DNA of 37,595 bases, taken from contig MLAK01001036.1 in the NCBI GenBank assembly GCA_001839685.1, positions 1 through 37,595 of the forward strand. Reading direction: 5' to 3'. This DNA comes from Tritrichomonas foetus. Lineage: Eukaryota; Parabasalia; Tritrichomonadida; Tritrichomonadidae. Of this stretch, positions 27,163-36,867 are shown one piece after another; position 1 is the stretch's first letter; each line of letters begins with the position of its first letter. Position numbers and translations under genes: made by a program. The notes under the pieces are model-generated. The model searched no databases, was not told where the DNA came from, and saw only the letters and a list, made by a program, of their open reading frames with translations.

Positions 27163-28137
27163 ATGGGAATTGTTACAGTTGTTCCTTCAATCCACGAAGA
27201 ATTTTCACATCAAACAAAGCTCAGTGATGTTACAGATGAAGAGTTTCGCGATTATATTGCACCTCCAAAATTCAGCTTTCACCATCGATTATATCAGATT
27301 TTATGCTTCTTCATATTTTTGGGACCGATTCGACTTTTGGTTGGCCTAATTGGATTTTCTTTTTCTTTACTTATCGTTTACATCATTCGCGTTCTCATCA
27401 AAGTGCTCGGTGTCTATCCAGATGCTGGCAAATCGATATGCGTTCAAATCCTTCGAATCGGCTTCAGAATTTTGTTCTTCAGCTTTGGCGCAGTTTGGAT
27501 AAATGTTAACGGAAAAATTGATCCAGAGGCCAGATTTGTAATATCTAATCACGTTTCTCTTCTCGATTCGTACGTAATTTTAATTCTTCGAAGCGTTACT
27601 TTCGTTATCAAGAAAGACTACGCCAAGAACAACTTCCTTCATACGATTTTTGAAATATTTGATCCATTATATGTTGAAAAGGTGAATTCTGGAGCCCAAA
27701 AAGGAATTATCGATAGCGCAGATGATACCAGCCGCTATCCCGTCCTTCTCTTTCCAGAAGCAACTACCACAAATGGTGAGGCTTTATTGCAATTCCAAAA
27801 GGGTGCATTTTTGACTCCTTATAAAGTCCAACCTATGCTAATTAGATATTCAATGCTGTTTGTACCAAAAGGATGGAACACTGTATCGTATACCAACCAA
27901 TCATTGCTGGAATTCTTTTGGCAGCTCCTTTGCATTCCTGCCTGCATTATAAACGTTGATTCAATTCAATCAATTTCGATGGAGGCAGAGGGAAAAGCTG
28001 ATATTGACACATTTACTGTAAACGCTCAAATCATTTTCGCGAATCACCTCAAAACTAAGGCAATCTCGCGATCAAAGTCAGACATTGAGAAACAGGTCAC
28101 CATAAAACCAATGTCGCTCAAAAAGAAGACACAGTGA
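27163..28137 (+). CDS. LPCAT/AGPAT-type lysophospholipid acyltransferase
   Basis: This family adds acyl chains to lysophosphatidic acid or lysophospholipids at the endoplasmic reticulum. The 324-residue product begins with about 40 soluble residues, then a hydrophobic region with two helices (LCFFIFLGPIRLLVGLIGFS, then LLIVYIIRVLIKVLGVY). The PlsC domain follows. Block I is SNHVSLLDSYV, with H130 and D135 forming HX4D. Block III is FPEATTTNG (residues 197-205), resembling the LPCAT FPEGTTTNG. The Gly of FPEG is replaced by Ala in this copy. The FQKGAFLTPYKVQPMLIRY segment is also characteristic. The catalytic histidine and aspartate are intact. The ATG at 27163 is the first in frame. The acceptor lipid cannot be told. 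Confidence 0.88.
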   Translation: MGIVTVVPSIHEEFSHQTKLSDVTDEEFRDYIAPPKFSFHHRLYQILCFFIFLGPIRLLVGLIGFSFSLLIVYIIRVLIKVLGVYPDAGKSICVQILRIGFRILFFSFGAVWINVNGKIDPEARFVISNHVSLLDSYVILILRSVTFVIKKDYAKNNFLHTIFEIFDPLYVEKVNSGAQKGIIDSADDTSRYPVLLFPEATTTNGEALLQFQKGAFLTPYKVQPMLIRYSMLFVPKGWNTVSYTNQSLLEFFWQLLCIPACIINVDSIQSISMEAEGKADIDTFTVNAQIIFANHLKTKAISRSKSDIEKQVTIKPMSLKKKTQ

Positions 28138-28362
28138 TTTGTTCTTTCATTTTATTTTATTTTTCATACTAAAAAAACACAAAATTAATTTTATAACTAT
28201 TATTATTTTAGAATGAACAGCATTGGCTTTGTGGTGACTTGTTTCACACCAATAGGAAAATGTTGTATTTATAATGAAAATGTAATCGAATAGATATAGA
28301 ACCAAAAAGAATTGGTGAAAAATGAAAATGTAAAAGAATAAAGTATTCAAAGTGATTCAAAA

Positions 28363-29628
28363 ATGAATTTATTATTGTACTTTCCTGTTTTATCTCTCTG
28401 CGACAAATGGGCTATTTTGATAGCAGGATCAAGCAGTTTTAAAAATTATCGGCACCAATCAGATGTTTTTACCTTATATCAAATATTAACACTTCGAGGA
28501 TTTCCGAAGGATCATATTATTACCTTTGCATATGATGATATTGCATTAGATTCGCATAATCCAACAAAAGGAGAAATTTATAACGAGGCAAAAGGAGTAA
28601 ATGTTTATCCAGGATCTGATGCAATTTCTTATCGTGGGAAAAACGTTACTGTATCTAATGTATTTGACTGTCTTCTTGGGAAATCAACATTTGGCCCAAA
28701 TTTACTGAGTACATCAAATGATGATGTTTTAATTTATTTTAATGATCATGGGGCACCTGGAACCTTAGCACTTCCAAGAATAGATCCAGATAATTCAAAA
28801 ATGTTTGCTAATGAGTTGAATGATGTTTTGCAAGAAATGAACAATCAAAAAAAATTCAAAAAATTATTGTTTGTAATCGAAGCATGCGAATCGGGAAGTG
28901 TTGGCGAAGTTATTCAAGTTCCCAATGTTTTAACTATAACTGCATCAAATGCATTGGAATCTTCACGTGCTTATAAATGGGATGATGAAATGGAAACATT
29001 TTTATCGAATATTTTCACATTTTATTTATTTGATTTTATTTGTCATAATTCAAATAAAACAATTCATGATCTTTATAACTTCACTAAAGGAAAAACATTC
29101 AAATCGGAAGTTTGCTACTTTGGTGATAAAGAGATACTAAACATGAATGTGAGTGATTTTTTTGGAAAGGCAAATGGCCAGTTTCCACTTCGTAATTCAC
29201 AAAAATACACAGTTAAGAAAAATGGAAAGCATTTCGGAACAGCATCGAAAATTGTATTTCTTTCTATTCTAAAAAGAAAACTTAAAAAATCATCAGATGA
29301 AAATGAAAAGAAAAGATTAACTAAAGCAATTAACAATGAGCAAATAAAAAGAAAGAAAAGTGATGAATCCTACCAAACTTTGTTATCCCAAATGATGCCT
29401 AACAAAAAATCAAAATCAAATACAGCAAAAAGTTTAAAAACCCAAATTCTTGATTGGAAATGTTATAAAGAGGCTGTAATAGGAGCTGAAAAGCTAACAG
29501 GTCCATACAAGGAATACTCTTACAAGAACTTATGGGCGTTTGCCAAACTTTGCAATCACTATCATAATTCGGAAACGATTCTAAATAACTTCAAAAAAAT
29601 AATCAAAGCAAATAACAGTGTAAATTAA
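28363..29628 (+). CDS. Legumain-type asparaginyl endopeptidase (peptidase C13)
   Basis: Legumains are lysosomal or secreted cysteine proteases cutting after asparagine. The 421-residue product begins with a signal-like stretch (MNLLLYFPVLSLC), then the legumain start DKWAILIAGSSSFKNYRHQSD. The catalytic histidine is H129 in FNDHGAPG and the catalytic cysteine C175 in VIEACESGSVGE. Both motifs are near-canonical. Length is close to human legumain (433 residues) and includes a C-terminal helical region rich in Lys that would be the prodomain (about residues 285-421). It lacks a C-terminal membrane segment, which argues against the GPI8 transamidase branch. ATG 28363 follows TATTCAAAGTGATTCAAAA. 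Confidence 0.93.
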   Translation: MNLLLYFPVLSLCDKWAILIAGSSSFKNYRHQSDVFTLYQILTLRGFPKDHIITFAYDDIALDSHNPTKGEIYNEAKGVNVYPGSDAISYRGKNVTVSNVFDCLLGKSTFGPNLLSTSNDDVLIYFNDHGAPGTLALPRIDPDNSKMFANELNDVLQEMNNQKKFKKLLFVIEACESGSVGEVIQVPNVLTITASNALESSRAYKWDDEMETFLSNIFTFYLFDFICHNSNKTIHDLYNFTKGKTFKSEVCYFGDKEILNMNVSDFFGKANGQFPLRNSQKYTVKKNGKHFGTASKIVFLSILKRKLKKSSDENEKKRLTKAINNEQIKRKKSDESYQTLLSQMMPNKKSKSNTAKSLKTQILDWKCYKEAVIGAEKLTGPYKEYSYKNLWAFAKLCNHYHNSETILNNFKKIIKANNSVN

Positions 29629-30083
29629 TAAAAATTATATTAAATATCAGATCTGCTAACATTATTTTCGAATGAAATCTAACGCACGTATTAATTATTT
29701 GACCAAGTAGATACATTTAATGGTAATACTAAATATATATTACTCTTTTATCAATCTCTATGAACCACATGTAAAGATATTGCAGAAAAAATAGATCGAA
29801 AATTTGTTCATTAAAAATTTAATTAAAAATAGAGATGAATTAATTAACTTAGAAAGAGGATTATTTCATGTGCCATGTCTCATTTTAGAAAAAAATCTAT
29901 CGACACGATAATTCGAAGAAATCTTGTGCGACCAGATTTACTGTGAACACTTTTCGTAAATTTGACGTTTTATTTGACCTTATATGTTCACAGCGAAAGA
30001 TTTGAATGTGACACATATGAATAGAAAAACTTATCGAACTTTTAGAATAATGTACGATAAATCATACGATAATTTTTCATTCA
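29629..30083. other. Intergenic region before cyclin gene
   Basis: AT-rich, no ORF. TTTGACCTTA lies at 29974-29983. Just before the cyclin start is AATTTTTCATTCA, matching an initiator-type TCA-Py-W sequence a few bases upstream of the ATG. Confidence 0.6.
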
Positions 30084-30824
30084 ATGCAAGAAAAAGAAAG
30101 AAATCGTGTTTGGACTGAAGAACAAAGATCACATGCATGGATCATTGTATCATTTGCACGAATAGGATTAAATCTTTCTGTTTCACCTTGTATTGCATCA
30201 GCTTTTATTCTTTTGCATAATTATTTTGCTGATCCGAATCATTCTGACGAAGAGTTGTATATTTTGCTGACAGCAGCCCTTTTTCTTGCTTGTAAGATTG
30301 AGGATACCTATCGTTCAATGGAACTCATCTTTAAAGAATTAGCAAATAGCATTCTTCTTGTTAAGAAAAGATTAAAACCACAACAGGCAAAAGAATACCT
30401 GGGTGATAGAGATTTTAGTAAAAATACTCTAACAATAGAAGAAATGAAAAAAGTTGGCATTTGTGAAATCCACATTTTAAATTCAATTGGATGGAATATG
30501 GAAATTGACCTTCCATTTAGCCATTTTAATGAAATCCAGCCTGCATTTAATTCCATGGCGCAAACTGATGCAAATGATCTACAAAATCGTTTCAATTACG
30601 TTTTGAGAGATATTTGTTTAATTTTAAAAAATGAAAATTATTTAAAAATACCTCCTCCAATTTCTGCAGCTGCTGCAATTCTTCATGCTTTTCATGGAAA
30701 GAATTTACCAGAAAATGCAGTTGCTTGGATTGAAGGATTACAAAAGCAATCTCCTGAATTGTTTCAAATGGCTTATCAAATAATTGTTGTTGAAGGTGCA
30801 AAATGTGTTCCGATTGGAAAATGA
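30084..30824 (+). CDS. Cyclin (C/K/T/L-type, transcription-cyclin-like)
   Basis: Cyclins activate CDKs. The 246-residue product has two cyclin-box folds. The first (about residues 20-130) includes SPCIASAFILLHNYFADPN and TAALFLACKIEDTYRS. The KIED version of the K-x-x-E signature is common in cyclins C, K, L and T that work with transcriptional CDKs. A basic insert (KKRLKPQQAKEYLGDRD) precedes the last helix of box one. ILNSIGWNMEIDLPFSHF is the junction with box two, which contains PPPISAAAAILHAF. There is no destruction box and no transmembrane part. The exact subtype cannot be decided. The ATG sits four bases after a TCATTC initiator-like sequence. Confidence 0.85.
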   Translation: MQEKERNRVWTEEQRSHAWIIVSFARIGLNLSVSPCIASAFILLHNYFADPNHSDEELYILLTAALFLACKIEDTYRSMELIFKELANSILLVKKRLKPQQAKEYLGDRDFSKNTLTIEEMKKVGICEIHILNSIGWNMEIDLPFSHFNEIQPAFNSMAQTDANDLQNRFNYVLRDICLILKNENYLKIPPPISAAAAILHAFHGKNLPENAVAWIEGLQKQSPELFQMAYQIIVVEGAKCVPIGK

Positions 30825-31963
30825 GTTTTATAGAGTAGTTGTTAGAAATTATATTAATAAATTGATAAAGGAAAAAAATAATAACAGAAAATGTGAAGTC
30901 TTGAAGATTGTATAAAATATTATGTTATAATATTCGCGCTTGTGCCCAAAATGATTTTGGGAAACAAAAATCATGGGCAGAAGGTTTTTTTCACCAAATA
31001 AACATCTCATATCACAAACGCCCCAATAATTTTTTTAATGAGAATGAAGAGAATATATTAAATGAGATATTTTTTAATGTTGTTTTCACTAAATATTCCA
31101 TTCGTTAATTAAGCAATCGATTCCACAAGTGAATGATTCAGGAAGGGGCGTTTGATTTAAATTTCCTTTTTTGTACTTGATACGTCAATTATATTCATTG
31201 ATGAGGTTTCCTTTATTTAATACTTGGGAGAAAGGGTTTGGACATAAAAAATATGTTTTGTGCCCAATAAATTTCATATGTATAATTGAGCAAATATATA
31301 TTACATCTGTAATCGGGCTTTTCATAATTGAGCAATTCTATCGTGATAAAGTTCTTTTTCACAATGTTTGATCCACTGTTCCCGATTGATGTGATCCACT
31401 TTGCATGTTGTGCAAACGCTTTCACATTTCTACTCCAAAAGTGAACACCATTATATAATATATCACAGTCTGACAGATGAATCCAATTTTTTGAACTTTT
31501 TCCACTTTAGAATTAGCGTAAGAATCAATATATTTAAGGAAACTATTTAAGATATTGAATAAAGGTCTCTCTTGAGTATTAGAAAGTATTTTTCTGTAAC
31601 TTATATCAGAATTTGTGAAATACAATCCTCATTCAATTGTAACATCTCATACTAATGCTTAATGTTATACAACAATAGCGTGGATGAGCATCACTTTAAT
31701 AATAATAATATTGATGATTGGGCTGTGTGGATACGTTTTTTCCAATTCTCATTTTGTCTTGTTAAATGGTAATATCAGCTGACACATTTCTAGAAATGTT
31801 GTCTCTGAAAATTGAGAAACTATTGAAATATGCTCTCTCCTAAACAAAAAGTTAAAATGGACATTCAAACAATTTGAAAAAGTTAAAGTATTCAAAATTG
31901 ATGTTCAATGAACGATAGTTCTGAAAAATGGGAAAAATCATAAATTATGTACAAAAATCTATT
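30825..31963. other. Non-coding region with dispersed repeat and decayed sequence
   Basis: About 1.1 kb with only scattered 60-70-codon ORFs on both strands that share no coherent domain. It includes the dispersed-repeat copy at 30933-30988 and two TTAAAAAGTT-like variants around 31843 and 31880. Parts between 31200 and 31640 may be coding debris, but no family is recognised. Confidence 0.55.
30933..30988 (+). repeat. Dispersed repeat copy with 17-bp palindrome
   Basis: This copy begins TTCGCGCTTGTGCCCAAAAT and matches 16773-16828 (minus). Within it CCCAAAAT and ATTTTGGG (30945-30961) form a near-perfect palindrome around a single G. It lies about 110 bp past the cyclin stop. Confidence 0.7.
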
Positions 31964-32938
31964 TTATGAAAAACAAGTGTTTTTGAAAGATGCACATCTT
32001 TTAAGGATACCATCCAAGCCAATTTTTGAATTTTGAATTTGGCGAATGAGGGGATGAAATTTATCTTTTTCAAAAAGGTTCTTTTCTGTATTTTGAATTG
32101 GATTTTGAGTTGTCCACTTGTCTTCCCCGTTTGTTTCAATTGCAAAAACCTCATGCATGATTTTCAAATTGATTAAACATGCACGAACCCTTAAATTCAC
32201 TTTCAAATTCATGAAGTGGCCATTTCTTGTATTGTAAGGAGACATTTTCTTCACAATTTCACTCTCTAAAAGTGGCTTTTCACTATCTCGTAATAATTTC
32301 AGAATTAATTCTTCGAAAGGCAGTGAATCTGATTCATCTGGATTCTCAACATCATCATTAGCATCTTCATCCTCTTCTTCACTATATTGAGAGGAATTTT
32401 GGTCGTTTTTTTCAGATTGATTATTTGGATATTCATTTCCTGATTCGTCTTCTTCTTCAGAAGACTGGTTTGCATCTTCCAATCTGTGCTCCTCCAAAAC
32501 TTCTGGAACATCGCCACCAATTCCAGCATTTACACGATACAATGATGATGAAGAATTTAATCGGACAAATAAATACTGGCCTTTCTTTTTCGTCGAGAGG
32601 TTTATGTGAAGGAGGCGAAGTTTCGGACTGTTTTGAAAGCGTTTTTTCGAAATTTGCAGGATATCGATCCATTTATCGATAAAAAATTGAAAAATCTTCT
32701 TTTCAGTTGCCCATCCTTTATTTTTGTTAATGAAGTACGTTATCGCTTTTTGAATAACTGATACTGGTTTCCCGTCTGTCAATCCGTTGAGCTCGAAAGG
32801 ATGCTTCGTTTGGAGAATTTGATTCTGAAGCGTGTTTAATTCAGACTCTTCTTCAACATCGTAGTTGTCCGATTCGTTATTGAATGATGAAAAATGAGTT
32901 CCTCTTTTTGAACGAGTTGTTTTTCTTCGTGTTTGCAT
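31964..32938 (-). CDS. Acidic protein with two winged-helix-like segments
   Basis: I recognise no named family. The 324-residue product starts with a basic nuclear-localisation-like stretch (MQTRRKTTRSKRGTH). Residues about 55-125 look like a winged helix: helical VIQKAITYFINKNKGWATEK..., then a beta wing around KKKGQYLFVRL. An acidic linker follows (about 140-210, with EEEDES and SEEEDEDANDD). A second helical segment (LPFEELILKLLRDSEKPLLESEIVKKM) is followed by a possible wing (HEVFAIETNGEDKWTTQ). Together these suggest a nuclear, possibly DNA-binding, protein, but this is inference. The frame opens at a TTG (32995); ATG 32938 is the first methionine. TCAAAAAGTT lies 30 bp upstream in the gene's orientation. 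Confidence 0.6.
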   Translation of the reverse strand: MQTRRKTTRSKRGTHFSSFNNESDNYDVEEESELNTLQNQILQTKHPFELNGLTDGKPVSVIQKAITYFINKNKGWATEKKIFQFFIDKWIDILQISKKRFQNSPKLRLLHINLSTKKKGQYLFVRLNSSSSLYRVNAGIGGDVPEVLEEHRLEDANQSSEEEDESGNEYPNNQSEKNDQNSSQYSEEEDEDANDDVENPDESDSLPFEELILKLLRDSEKPLLESEIVKKMSPYNTRNGHFMNLKVNLRVRACLINLKIMHEVFAIETNGEDKWTTQNPIQNTEKNLFEKDKFHPLIRQIQNSKIGLDGILKRCASFKNTCFS

Positions 32939-32968
32939 CAAAACAAATAATTCTAAAAGAAATCGTTG

Positions 32969-32978
32969 AACTTTTTGA
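32969..32978. promoter_or_regulatory. TCAAAAAGTT motif (minus) before 32938 gene
   Basis: On the minus strand this reads TCAAAAAGTT and lies 30 bp upstream of ATG 32938, between the upstream TTG and the start. It supports 32938 as the start. Confidence 0.45.
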
Positions 32979-33404
32979 TAATTCGATAATCGCAAAAAGT
33001 CAAGTTTGATAATTTTTTTGAATACTAGTTTTTTATTTTATTTCAACATCGATCATTCAATTGGAGACAATTATGTATTGAATTTCTTCATATCACAAAT
33101 TTTAAGTCGAAGAGAAATAGTCTTCCCATAGCATTTTAAACTCTATTAAATGAGTATTTTTACTATATATATTTAATTTAATATTATTTAAATGAAAACC
33201 AGATTTTTAGATGGAATATTTAAGAAGATAAAATCAAATTTAGAATCTGGTAATTCTGAATTATAAAATGGGTTTATATGGCTAAACCATTTAAACTCGA
33301 AATAAGTTCACAAAAAATGGAGAATTTATTAAAAAGTTTCATTTCTCAACAATCACTTTTTCCGTTTAAATATGGCCTGCCATTCGATATCTCAGACCGC
33401 ATAA

Positions 33405-33441
33405 ATATTCAAAAAGTTTCCGATATCAACTTTTTGAATAT
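33405..33441. promoter_or_regulatory. Inverted pair of TCAAAAAGTT motifs
   Basis: ATATTCAAAAAGTT (33405-33418) and AACTTTTTGAATAT (33428-33441) are perfect 14-bp reverse complements around 9 bases. The pair ends 22 bp before ATG 33464. Two motif copies facing each other suggest cooperative or dimeric binding. Role inferred. Confidence 0.55.
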
Positions 33442-33463
33442 CATACATTCAGTACGTTAAATA

Positions 33464-36400
33464 ATGTCATCATTGAAGCTCAAATCGCCCAGAACAATCA
33501 AAGGAAGAGCATCAGTGTGTGGCAATCTTCCGTCTATCCAACTACCTATTAAATATTCACTCGATGATGAAATTCCGCAATATCCCTTATATACGTCGCC
33601 GCCATCACCAGTTTCACTAATTCTTCCGGAATCCGCTCAGGTTGCTTCAAAAAAGTACATCATATCTGAAAATTCAATGGAAAGGTTTGCCAAATATATA
33701 ATGGAGTTGCGATCATTTTGTCAATCATTAAGTGAAGTTAATTTTTGTCCAATCATTCAAGATGTTGAACTAGTTGAACAAGTTGATATTTTAGATTTTT
33801 TATTTAAGCCATTTTATGAAGAAGCATTAAAATATATTGCCGCACTTCGTCAATCAGAAATTGACCATACCTATGTTGGTTCATCAGCATTAAAGCAAGC
33901 TGCTTTTCCATTTGTTGAACAATGGAAACAATTCGTTCAGCTTGTCAATAAAATTCGTGATAAGGGAATTCAATCAATGGCATATTATTTGCGTATTAAA
34001 TTTCAAATTATTGATGGAATTATTGCTGATATTTCAATTCATCAAAAACGTGAATCTGTTCATGTTGAAGAAGTTGTGAAAGCTGCAGCAACTTTAAGAG
34101 AGTTGATTTTTCAAATTTCTTCAGGTGTTGATTTTTTAATTTTAAAAACTGATCTTTCAAAAATGGCACCCGATGTGCTTGAATCGAAAATTCGTGATAT
34201 GAGAACTTTACTTCGACTTTATGAAGCATCACATAATTCTGAATTTGTTAAAAGTGGTTATTCGATAAGTGAACTTCACCAACTTCGTGGAAATGTTCAA
34301 TCTTCGATTTTGGATATAATTGGTGGCCTAAAAGCAGCCTTCTCATTTCACTCAGATCTTGAAAAGATTTATGACCAAATAGGAGAAATTCATAAAATGT
34401 TGAAAAGAATCACAGATCAAATAAATCTTCCACAAACTGTTGTCAGAGCTGTGCAAAAGAAAACAATAACTGATCATAGACTGAGAAGGAAATGGAAAGA
34501 TGATCCTTTAAAGCAAATGAAACAATTTGTTAATGAAACACCTGCAGGTGACAGTGCTATTGTTATTTTAGGGAAAATGGAACTTTTTATAGAAAAAATT
34601 ACTGAAGAATTAGGTGTGCCAACATTGAATAGATTTATTGATATATGGGAAAGACTTGATAATTTACAAGAATTGATTTTACGAAGAATCAAATCGGCAA
34701 AAGAAATTGAAAAGGAATATTCACTTTTCCAAGAGAAAATTAGAAATCAAAGTGGTCAAATTACAACTTTAATGAAAACAAATAATCGAAAAACAGCTGA
34801 AGCAGACGAAACACAAAAAAGATTGCAAAAAACAATCGTTGATCTTGAAGAAAGGAATTCTGAGATGCTTAAACAAAGAAATGAAGCTTTAACTATTACA
34901 AAAAGAAGAGAAGAACAATTATTTAAATTAAGACTTAAGTTTAATGAAAGTGGTGCCTGGAAAGCGCTTCAAGAAGCTGTTCATGTTTTGTCACGATTTT
35001 TAGGTGTTCCAATTCCTTTTCCAGACGATTTACCCAAATCTTTAACAGAACTGGCTTTTACTCTAAATAAAAAAGGATGTTTAAAGTGCCGTCAAACAGA
35101 AGATCTATTTAATGATATTAGAAAAAGAGTAAGCAAAGCAATACTTGTAAAGCCATCTGAATCTGTTGTTCAAATAATTTCAAATCTTATTGTTGATCAT
35201 CAAAAATTAAAGTATCAGTTTGAAATGTCTGATACAAATTATTCCAAAGTCGAAGATGATTTCAAAGCATTAAAAGATTGCATTAGAACAATTGAATCTA
35301 AAAGCAATGATGTCTTAAAAGTGAAAACTGATGATGATCCGGATCGAACTGTAAAAGATTTAACTAATGGCGCAATTAATGCATTTCTATTTTTATTAGA
35401 AATGCATAAAAAAGAAATTGAAGCAATTAATAATCATAATAATGAGCAAAGACAACAAGAATTGTCTTCAATTATGAAGGAAACACTTTCTATGTTCCCT
35501 ACTGATAAAATTGATCATGATGCCAATATTTCTGATATTATTACAAAAGTTCTTAAAAATGCCAATTCTGATTTTGATAAATTAAAACTCCAAATTCGAA
35601 ATCAGGAAGATGTTATTGAAAAAATTCGGGCATGGATGAAAATTCGAACAAATACCGAAAATGAAAACTTCGAAAAAATGATGTCAATGATTGATTCCGA
35701 AGAAAATCCATTAGAAAAAATTGTTTATGATCAACGGATTGCAAAAGGAAAACTACATTCTGAACTTCATGTAATTGTGACTAAAATTAAAGGTATTTTG
35801 AAAGTAAATGATCCAACTGATTACATGGAAATGGAAAAACTAATGAAATATTGTGAAGCTCTTCTTGATCGACTTCATGATAAAATTGAAGCTGATGAAA
35901 GTACACAAGCTATAAGAACTCGAGAAGAAAAGATAGTCTTTGAAAACATTTCTTCGATTATTATTCGTTTGAGAGCTCTTTTGAATCATACTGATCAGTT
36001 TGATTTTTCTCAAGAAAATATGAATTCATTAATTAGCACTTTAAATGATTTAATTGATGAATTATCTGGTGAGAAACTTTTCATTGATGTAGAAACTATT
36101 AATAAAATGACAAAAAGAATTCGTGAAGCAAATGGTGTTCCACATTCTGTTGATCCACGCGAATATTTGCCTATTTTAAGCCAAAAAATTGAAGCAATGA
36201 ATAACTCGGTTGATGTCATGAAGAAACTTCTTAAACCACTTTTAAATATATTTCAAAACTTTGATTTTGAAATTGGATCCTATGATCCAGAAGGTAATGA
36301 TTTTTTGTTAATGAAAGAAAATGTCATGGAAATGCATAATATTATGAATAGCGACATGAAAGGTGAACTTGTGCCAGAATGTTCAACATTTTTATCAAAA

Positions 36401-36616
36401 GATGTATCTTTAATTTCTGCATTATGCGGTTTTGTGAATTTGACTTTATCAGAAATAAAACAACTTAAAGAAGAAATAAAAGTACCATCAATTAAAATAT
36501 CGCGACCAGTTTCCTCACTATCATCAAAACAGTCATCAAGGCAGTCATCAGCTCGATCAATAATATCAAAGCCTACATCATCAAGACGTGAATTACCAAT
36601 CTCGACTCGAAAGTAG
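33464..36616 (+). CDS. Large helical/coiled-coil protein of unknown function
   Basis: The 1,050-residue product is almost entirely helix. The first 60 residues are basic and proline-rich (KSPRTIKGRAS; PLYTSPPSPVSLILPES). A set of helical blocks follows to about 425, then a classic coiled coil (about 430-490, with KEYSLFQEKIRNQSGQ and ERNSEMLKQRNEA), then more helical segments to 1,010. The C-terminal 40 residues are Ser/Arg-rich (SRPVSSLSSKQSSRQSSARS), as in microtubule-associated tails. There is no membrane segment or enzyme motif. A cytoskeletal or cytoplasmic scaffold is plausible. The ATG is preceded by the inverted motif pair and by TCATACATTCAG. Confidence 0.8.
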   Translation: MSSLKLKSPRTIKGRASVCGNLPSIQLPIKYSLDDEIPQYPLYTSPPSPVSLILPESAQVASKKYIISENSMERFAKYIMELRSFCQSLSEVNFCPIIQDVELVEQVDILDFLFKPFYEEALKYIAALRQSEIDHTYVGSSALKQAAFPFVEQWKQFVQLVNKIRDKGIQSMAYYLRIKFQIIDGIIADISIHQKRESVHVEEVVKAAATLRELIFQISSGVDFLILKTDLSKMAPDVLESKIRDMRTLLRLYEASHNSEFVKSGYSISELHQLRGNVQSSILDIIGGLKAAFSFHSDLEKIYDQIGEIHKMLKRITDQINLPQTVVRAVQKKTITDHRLRRKWKDDPLKQMKQFVNETPAGDSAIVILGKMELFIEKITEELGVPTLNRFIDIWERLDNLQELILRRIKSAKEIEKEYSLFQEKIRNQSGQITTLMKTNNRKTAEADETQKRLQKTIVDLEERNSEMLKQRNEALTITKRREEQLFKLRLKFNESGAWKALQEAVHVLSRFLGVPIPFPDDLPKSLTELAFTLNKKGCLKCRQTEDLFNDIRKRVSKAILVKPSESVVQIISNLIVDHQKLKYQFEMSDTNYSKVEDDFKALKDCIRTIESKSNDVLKVKTDDDPDRTVKDLTNGAINAFLFLLEMHKKEIEAINNHNNEQRQQELSSIMKETLSMFPTDKIDHDANISDIITKVLKNANSDFDKLKLQIRNQEDVIEKIRAWMKIRTNTENENFEKMMSMIDSEENPLEKIVYDQRIAKGKLHSELHVIVTKIKGILKVNDPTDYMEMEKLMKYCEALLDRLHDKIEADESTQAIRTREEKIVFENISSIIIRLRALLNHTDQFDFSQENMNSLISTLNDLIDELSGEKLFIDVETINKMTKRIREANGVPHSVDPREYLPILSQKIEAMNNSVDVMKKLLKPLLNIFQNFDFEIGSYDPEGNDFLLMKENVMEMHNIMNSDMKGELVPECSTFLSKDVSLISALCGFVNLTLSEIKQLKEEIKVPSIKISRPVSSLSSKQSSRQSSARSIISKPTSSRRELPISTRK

Positions 36617-36864
36617 AATATTTTATAATTCAAAGTAAATACTTGAAAGTTGAATCTAGATGATTGTTGAATATCCTTAATTCCATAATTTTGTTTGTAT
36701 TTATGTAAAATAATAAATATATATATTTAAAATATAAAAAATTGTTTTTTATTAAGTTTTTCATTTTTGAAAGGATCTCATAACTATAAAATAGTTACTA
36801 AAAAGAAAAATCAAAAGGTTGCAGCATAAACTAAAGATATAATTTGATATGATTATATTTCAGC

Positions 36865-36867
<3 letters not shown>

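Larger units (their letters stand above)
32939..33463. other. Divergent intergenic region with motif cluster
   Basis: 525 bases between two divergently transcribed genes. It holds AACTTTTTGA at 32969-32978, a CAAAAAGTC variant at 32993, and a perfect inverted repeat of the same motif at 33405-33441. A 60-codon ORF (33278-33460) is in frame with the downstream gene but separated from it by a TAA. Confidence 0.65.

Noticed and set aside
31213..31625. Two minus-strand ORFs of about 70 codons
   Set aside because: No family recognised; probably debris or chance.
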